DNA of 45,632 nucleotides from Aalborgiella sp040079635. Lineage in GTDB: Bacteria > Pseudomonadota > Gammaproteobacteria > Burkholderiales > Burkholderiaceae_C. Positions 42,996 through 45,632 of the stretch are shown here, piece by piece (the stretch's first letter is position 1; every line of letters begins with the position of its first letter). The position numbers were made by a program, and so were the translations under genes. The DNA lies in assembly GCA_040079635.1 (NCBI GenBank), contig JBEBJY010000015.1:1-45632 (forward strand), written 5' to 3'. The notes beneath the pieces are model-generated. The model ran no database searches. It was not told the DNA's origin and was given only the letters and a program-made list of their open reading frames with translations.

Positions 42996-43477
42996 CGGCA
43001 AAAGAGTCGTCTTGTGTCCATGTGTGGCGAATCGCCTACTCGGGCGCTTTGAACCTTTCCAGCCTAGGTTTTGGCTCAACCTTAGGCGATGGACGTTGGC
43101 ACATGGGCGCACCGCAATCCCCCCAAATCGTCTACGCAGCCAGCAGCCGCGCCCTGTGCCAGCTTGAAAAACGGGTGCACTGCAACGGCGCAGCGCCTAA
43201 AAACATGGCTTTGATGCGGCTGGAATTGCCCGAAAACGCGGTTTGTTTGGATGCTGAAAATTTAGGATTGCAGCCAGATTGGAGAGCCCAGCAAGCCAGA
43301 ACGCAGCAGCTAGGCATGCACTGGCTGGCGTCCAAAGTCAGCTTGGGGCTCTGGGTGCCGTCATTCATAGAGCCAGCGGAGCGAAATTTGCTGATCAACC
43401 CCGCGCATGCGGATTACGCCCAGATCAAGCTGGTGGTTGAGAAAAACCCGTTTGCGTTTGATCCGAGGCTGTTTTAG
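42992..43477 (+). CDS. RES-domain toxin
   Basis: RES toxins (named for Arg, Glu, Ser) degrade NAD+ in the cell unless bound by their antitoxin. The motifs are VWRIAYSG with the Arg, CQLEKRVH with the Glu, and LWVPSFIEPAERNLLINPAH with the Ser. I chose TTG at 42992-42994 (161 residues), which overlaps the antitoxin TGA as TTGA, the coupled layout expected. A GTG twelve codons later (HVWRI) is the main alternative. The stop TAG is followed by a repeat copy. Confidence 0.85.
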   Translation: MTAKESSCVHVWRIAYSGALNLSSLGFGSTLGDGRWHMGAPQSPQIVYAASSRALCQLEKRVHCNGAAPKNMALMRLELPENAVCLDAENLGLQPDWRAQQARTQQLGMHWLASKVSLGLWVPSFIEPAERNLLINPAHADYAQIKLVVEKNPFAFDPRLF

Positions 43478-43490
43478 AGGTGATTTTAGG

Positions 43491-43543
43491 GCTATAGCCG
43501 TCGTATTTATTGCCTAGTTTGCTATTAAATTAGTAGCAATTTT
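43491..43543 (-). repeat. dispersed AATAAATACGCCGGCTA repeat, copy 8
   Basis: On the plus strand it reads GCTATAGCCGTCGTATTTAT, then TGCCTAGTTTGCTATTAAAT, then TAGTAGCAATTTT. The flank TAGAGGTGATTTTAG that joins it to the RES stop is like the flank of copy 6. Confidence 0.86.
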
Positions 43544-43582
43544 GCACATTAAAAAAGCATTTCAAATAACGCTTAAACGACC

Positions 43583-44026
43583 TTAAGCGGCAACAGGCCA
43601 AGGCTTAGGTGCTGGAATCGCGCACACAGGATCAACGTCAATCGACTTGAAATCTGCCGGCCCGACAATTTCCAAATACTCCATATCAGGCGAATAATCG
43701 AACAAATAGTGCCGAATTCCGGGGCGCTGGTGCACCACATCGCCCGCTTCGACCAGCGTTTCTTGGTCCTCGTACATAAACCGCGCCCAGCCCTTGGTCA
43801 TGATGACGATTTGAAAATCCGCCTCATGTCTGTGCCAACCCGTGCCCGTTTCCGGTGCCATATTCGCTTTCACCAAGTGCGCAATCACCTTGCCATGTGT
43901 CGCTTTGGCCACGCCCAGGTCGCGGTACAAAAAGAAATCACGCAATCCTCCAGGCGCAAACGATGTGTCGCCCGGTTTAACGTGCGAAAACTCGGTCGAA
44001 TTTTTAGTAATCGTGAAATTTGTCAT
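43583..44026 (-). CDS. cupin-domain protein
   Basis: This single-domain cupin has 147 residues from the ATG at 44026, chosen because AGGAG lies seven bases upstream. The first cupin motif is seen as TGWHRHEADFQIVIMTKGWA, with metal-type His and Glu residues, and the second as AGDVVHQRPGIRHYLFDYS. No signal peptide is seen. The substrate is unknown; members act as dioxygenases, isomerases or sensors. It is a single gene, convergent with the RES pair and with repeat copy 8 at its end. Confidence 0.85.
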   Translation of the reverse strand: MTNFTITKNSTEFSHVKPGDTSFAPGGLRDFFLYRDLGVAKATHGKVIAHLVKANMAPETGTGWHRHEADFQIVIMTKGWARFMYEDQETLVEAGDVVHQRPGIRHYLFDYSPDMEYLEIVGPADFKSIDVDPVCAIPAPKPWPVAA

Positions 44027-44199
44027 GTTGCAGCTCCTGTTCAAGTGAAGGTGAATCGAAATGGTGCACTGCAACAATACGCAAAATGCATGCCATTCGA
44101 GTCAAATTCACCTCTGCGCGAGTTACCAAGCCTCCAATTCACTCTTTGTGGCTCCAAATGCGTTGAAATATGCAAAAAAGTGAATTTTAGCCCTCAAAC

Positions 44200-44252
44200 A
44201 TGCCTCTAGCCTTCGTATTTATTGCCTGAGTAGCTATCGAAAATATAGTAAA
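44200..44252 (-). repeat. dispersed AATAAATACGCCGGCTA repeat, copy 9
   Basis: On the plus strand it reads ATGCCTCTAGCCTTCGTATT, then TATTGCCTGAGTAGCTATCG, then AAAATATAGTAAA. The CCGG of the core is changed to CCTT. Confidence 0.84.
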
Positions 44253-44393
44253 TTAACGTTACGAAACACTGAGGTAATCACAAACTGTCACCGCCTCGCT
44301 GCTTGGCTTTGTACTTTAAAGAAGATAAATCTTGAAATTAAGGTTTAATACAGCGACAAGTTTGGGAGATGAACAGCTAATGGAAACCATAAA

Positions 44394-44452
44394 TTACTAT
44401 AATAAATATAGCGACTCAGGCAATAAATACGCAGGCTGCAGCCTAAAAATGC
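44394..44452 (+). repeat. dispersed AATAAATACGCCGGCTA repeat, copy 10
   Basis: It reads TACTATAATAAATATAGCGA, then CTCAGGCAATAAATACGCAG, then GCTGCAGCCTAAAAATGCC. It lies just before the lipoprotein start codon and faces copy 9, 142 bp away, in inverse orientation. Confidence 0.82.
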
Positions 44453-44469
44453 CTTCTAAATGCGGTTTT

Positions 44470-45162
44470 ATGAATATTTACCGAACGCTCATTACTTTTC
44501 TACTTTTAAGCTTCGGGCTAATTGCTTGTGCGCAGCCGCAGATTGATACAGCCAAGCCCTCGCCTCCAGTATCTAGCGATCTCAATGTCACTTTAACGGC
44601 AATCGCCAAACTCGCTAACCTAGATTCACCGTCGATTGACGTTAAAGCGCTGGCAGCTTTGGCGCAAACGGATTTGGAACAGATTATTAAAGGCGGCGCT
44701 TGGAAAAGTAACTCTGTTACTTTCAAATATATACTACCCACGACACTTAACTCGGGAATTACAGCAATATATTACAGTAGAAAGCCGACCTCAAATATTA
44801 GAGGTGGTTCAACTATGTATCCTTCAAAAATGCCAAAAAGTAATGCAAATTACGTAGAGCGTGTGGCGATCACATTCAATCCAACCATACTTTGTGTAAT
44901 TGACAAAGGGGTACGTGAAGCTTGGAGTCAGCAATTTAAAGAAGCACAATTTGCACCATTATTTTATGGTCCAGGTGATATTCACCCTGGGCATGGTATT
45001 CATCAAGACAGAGAAGAGCAAAAAAGACGTGGCGGTGGCCCGATTGAAATGGTTGTGAATGTGCTAGAACCGAAAGGCATACTGCACGAGAGTAACTTCA
45101 AGTTTGATTTCCTTTACTGGATTTGTCCCGCCGGTGTAGTTTTAGAGCGGAAATATCAATGA
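44470..45162 (+). CDS. putative lipoprotein of unknown family
   Basis: This 230-residue protein begins MNIYRTLITFLLLSFGLIAC, a lipoprotein signal peptide with lipobox LIAC, so it is probably membrane-anchored through Cys20. The start at 44470 was chosen because it opens the signal peptide. A Thr/Pro/Ser linker follows, then a region with an Ala/Leu-rich helix (KLANLDSPSIDVKALAALAQ). The C-terminal half is mixed, with GPGDIHPGHGIHQD as a notable His-rich stretch. I do not recognise the family. Codon use and AT content differ from the genes to the left, which hints at transfer. Confidence 0.72.
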   Translation: MNIYRTLITFLLLSFGLIACAQPQIDTAKPSPPVSSDLNVTLTAIAKLANLDSPSIDVKALAALAQTDLEQIIKGGAWKSNSVTFKYILPTTLNSGITAIYYSRKPTSNIRGGSTMYPSKMPKSNANYVERVAITFNPTILCVIDKGVREAWSQQFKEAQFAPLFYGPGDIHPGHGIHQDREEQKRRGGGPIEMVVNVLEPKGILHESNFKFDFLYWICPAGVVLERKYQ

Positions 45163-45198
45163 TAAATAATACTCATTTATATTTATTTGATGGCAATT

Positions 45199-45227
45199 TT
45201 GGCAACAAATACGCCGACCACATATTA
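45199..45227 (+). repeat. dispersed repeat, copy 11, degenerate
   Basis: It reads TTGGCAACAAATACGCCGAC then CACATATTA. The core AACAAATACGCCGaCcA is recognisable, but the hairpin arm is lost. It lies between the lipoprotein and the last gene. Confidence 0.6.
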
Positions 45228-45270
45228 AAATAAAATAAAATATGATTTTATTAATATTCTAATATACGAC

Positions 45271-45632
45271 ATGAAAATAATTAAAATAATTAGCTCTCTT
45301 TGCATAACTGTAATTGTTAGCTTTATGCATTTAGAGGCATCAGTCGCAATTGCATCAACACTGCGTACACACTGCGGCACTGATGAAATAATAATATTTA
45401 ATTGCTCTTTTAAAAATAAAAAAACAATTTCCATGTGTGCAAGCCAGACTTTAACAAATCAAAGTGGTAGCTTGCAATATAGATATGGTGTTACCGGCAG
45501 AAGGGCTGAATTGAAGTATCCAGTATTTGCCAATGAATCATACAAAAGTTTTACGTTGCTTTCTTCTGGCTCTGGAAAATGGCACGATAGAAGAATAAAT
45601 TTTAAAATTAATGATTTTTCCTACTCAATACT
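45271..45632 (+). CDS. secreted protein of unknown function, partial
   Basis: An open frame from the ATG at 45271 runs off the right edge, giving 120 codons. It begins MKIIKIISSLCITVIVSFMH, a signal peptide with cleavage likely after about residue 29. The mature part has paired cysteines (THCGTDEIIIFNCSF and SMCAS) and the stretch GSLQYRYGVTGRRAELKYP, which I recall from small exported proteins of unknown function in proteobacteria. It is very AT-rich, like the lipoprotein before it. The full length and any partner lie outside the window. Confidence 0.72.
   Translation, partial: MKIIKIISSLCITVIVSFMHLEASVAIASTLRTHCGTDEIIIFNCSFKNKKTISMCASQTLTNQSGSLQYRYGVTGRRAELKYPVFANESYKSFTLLSSGSGKWHDRRINFKINDFSYSI

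Larger units (their letters stand above)
44027..44469. other. 443-bp intergenic stretch, AT-rich, with two repeat copies
   Basis: It separates the cupin gene from the lipoprotein gene. It holds repeat copies 9 and 10 and an inverted pair AATTCACT (44136-44143) and AGTGAATT (44179-44186), about 110 bp upstream of the cupin start, which could be an operator. I see no gene here. A frame open from 44332 into the lipoprotein crosses repeat copy 10 and is better read as leader. Confidence 0.6.

Noticed and set aside
44332..44469. A 46-residue extension of the lipoprotein
   Set aside because: It crosses repeat copy 10 and would place the lipobox signal peptide inside the protein.
9907..45227. The dispersed repeat as a CRISPR array
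   Set aside because: Copies are kilobases apart, occur in both orientations, vary in sequence and have no spacers or cas genes.
45225..45434. A 69-codon minus-strand frame near the right end
   Set aside because: It lies opposite the secreted protein, which has a signal peptide and a recognisable sequence; AT-rich DNA makes such frames common.

Overview
The window looks like a chromosomal segment of a betaproteobacterium of the order Burkholderiales, most likely family Comamonadaceae. This rests on protein similarity recalled from memory and on gene order: nuo operon, tRNA-Leu, secG, tpiA, quinone oxidoreductase, pnp and rpsO in one run, and hfq-hflX-hflK-hflC in another. I could not run a search, so the genus is left open. 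No insertion sequence, transposase, CRISPR array or rRNA gene was seen.

Left half, housekeeping (1 to about 16.6 kb, all minus strand). Respiratory complex I genes nuoA to nuoG plus the start of nuoH come first in the window. Upstream of them in transcription order lie tRNA-Leu(GAG), secG, tpiA, an MDR-family quinone oxidoreductase, pnp, rpsO, hflC, hflK, hflX and hfq. The rpsO-pnp interval carries a clear terminator hairpin and a pnp leader hairpin of the kind used for RNase III/PNPase autocontrol.

Middle, pentose use (16.9 to 28.4 kb, minus strand). Transcription runs from xylF through xylH, a single-domain xylG, a ROK-family xylR, xylB and xylA. It continues into a Gfo/Idh/MocA oxidoreductase, an FG-GAP/ASPIC-UnbV protein and a vanadium-type haloperoxidase/PAP2 enzyme. 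Two exported proteins thus sit at the end of a xylose operon. Palindromes upstream of xylF are candidate XylR operators.

Plus-strand accessory block (28.7 to 34.7 kb). It holds a receiver-domain protein with one membrane segment and an unassigned outer domain, an orphan Stealth-family sugar-phosphate transferase, a DUF3429 membrane protein, a small cysteine-rich protein, a TIGR03643-type protein, acetoacetyl-CoA synthetase and a small hypothetical gene.

Second sugar locus (34.9 to 42.3 kb). A divergent LacI-family regulator with two operator-like palindromes faces a tight minus-strand operon: SMP-30-type lactonase, cytochrome b561-like membrane protein, CUT1 ABC importer (ATPase, binding protein, two permeases) and a 110-residue protein. 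The substrate is unknown.

Right end (42.4 to 45.6 kb). A Xre/RES toxin-antitoxin pair, a cupin protein, and then an AT-rich tail with a lipoprotein of unknown family and a secreted protein cut by the window end.

The most striking feature outside genes is a dispersed repeat of about 50 to 65 bp, core AATAAATACGCCGGCTA, with eleven recognisable copies from 9.9 kb to 45.2 kb in both orientations. One copy is read through in frame inside acetoacetyl-CoA synthetase, two overlap or directly follow stop codons, and one abuts a start codon.
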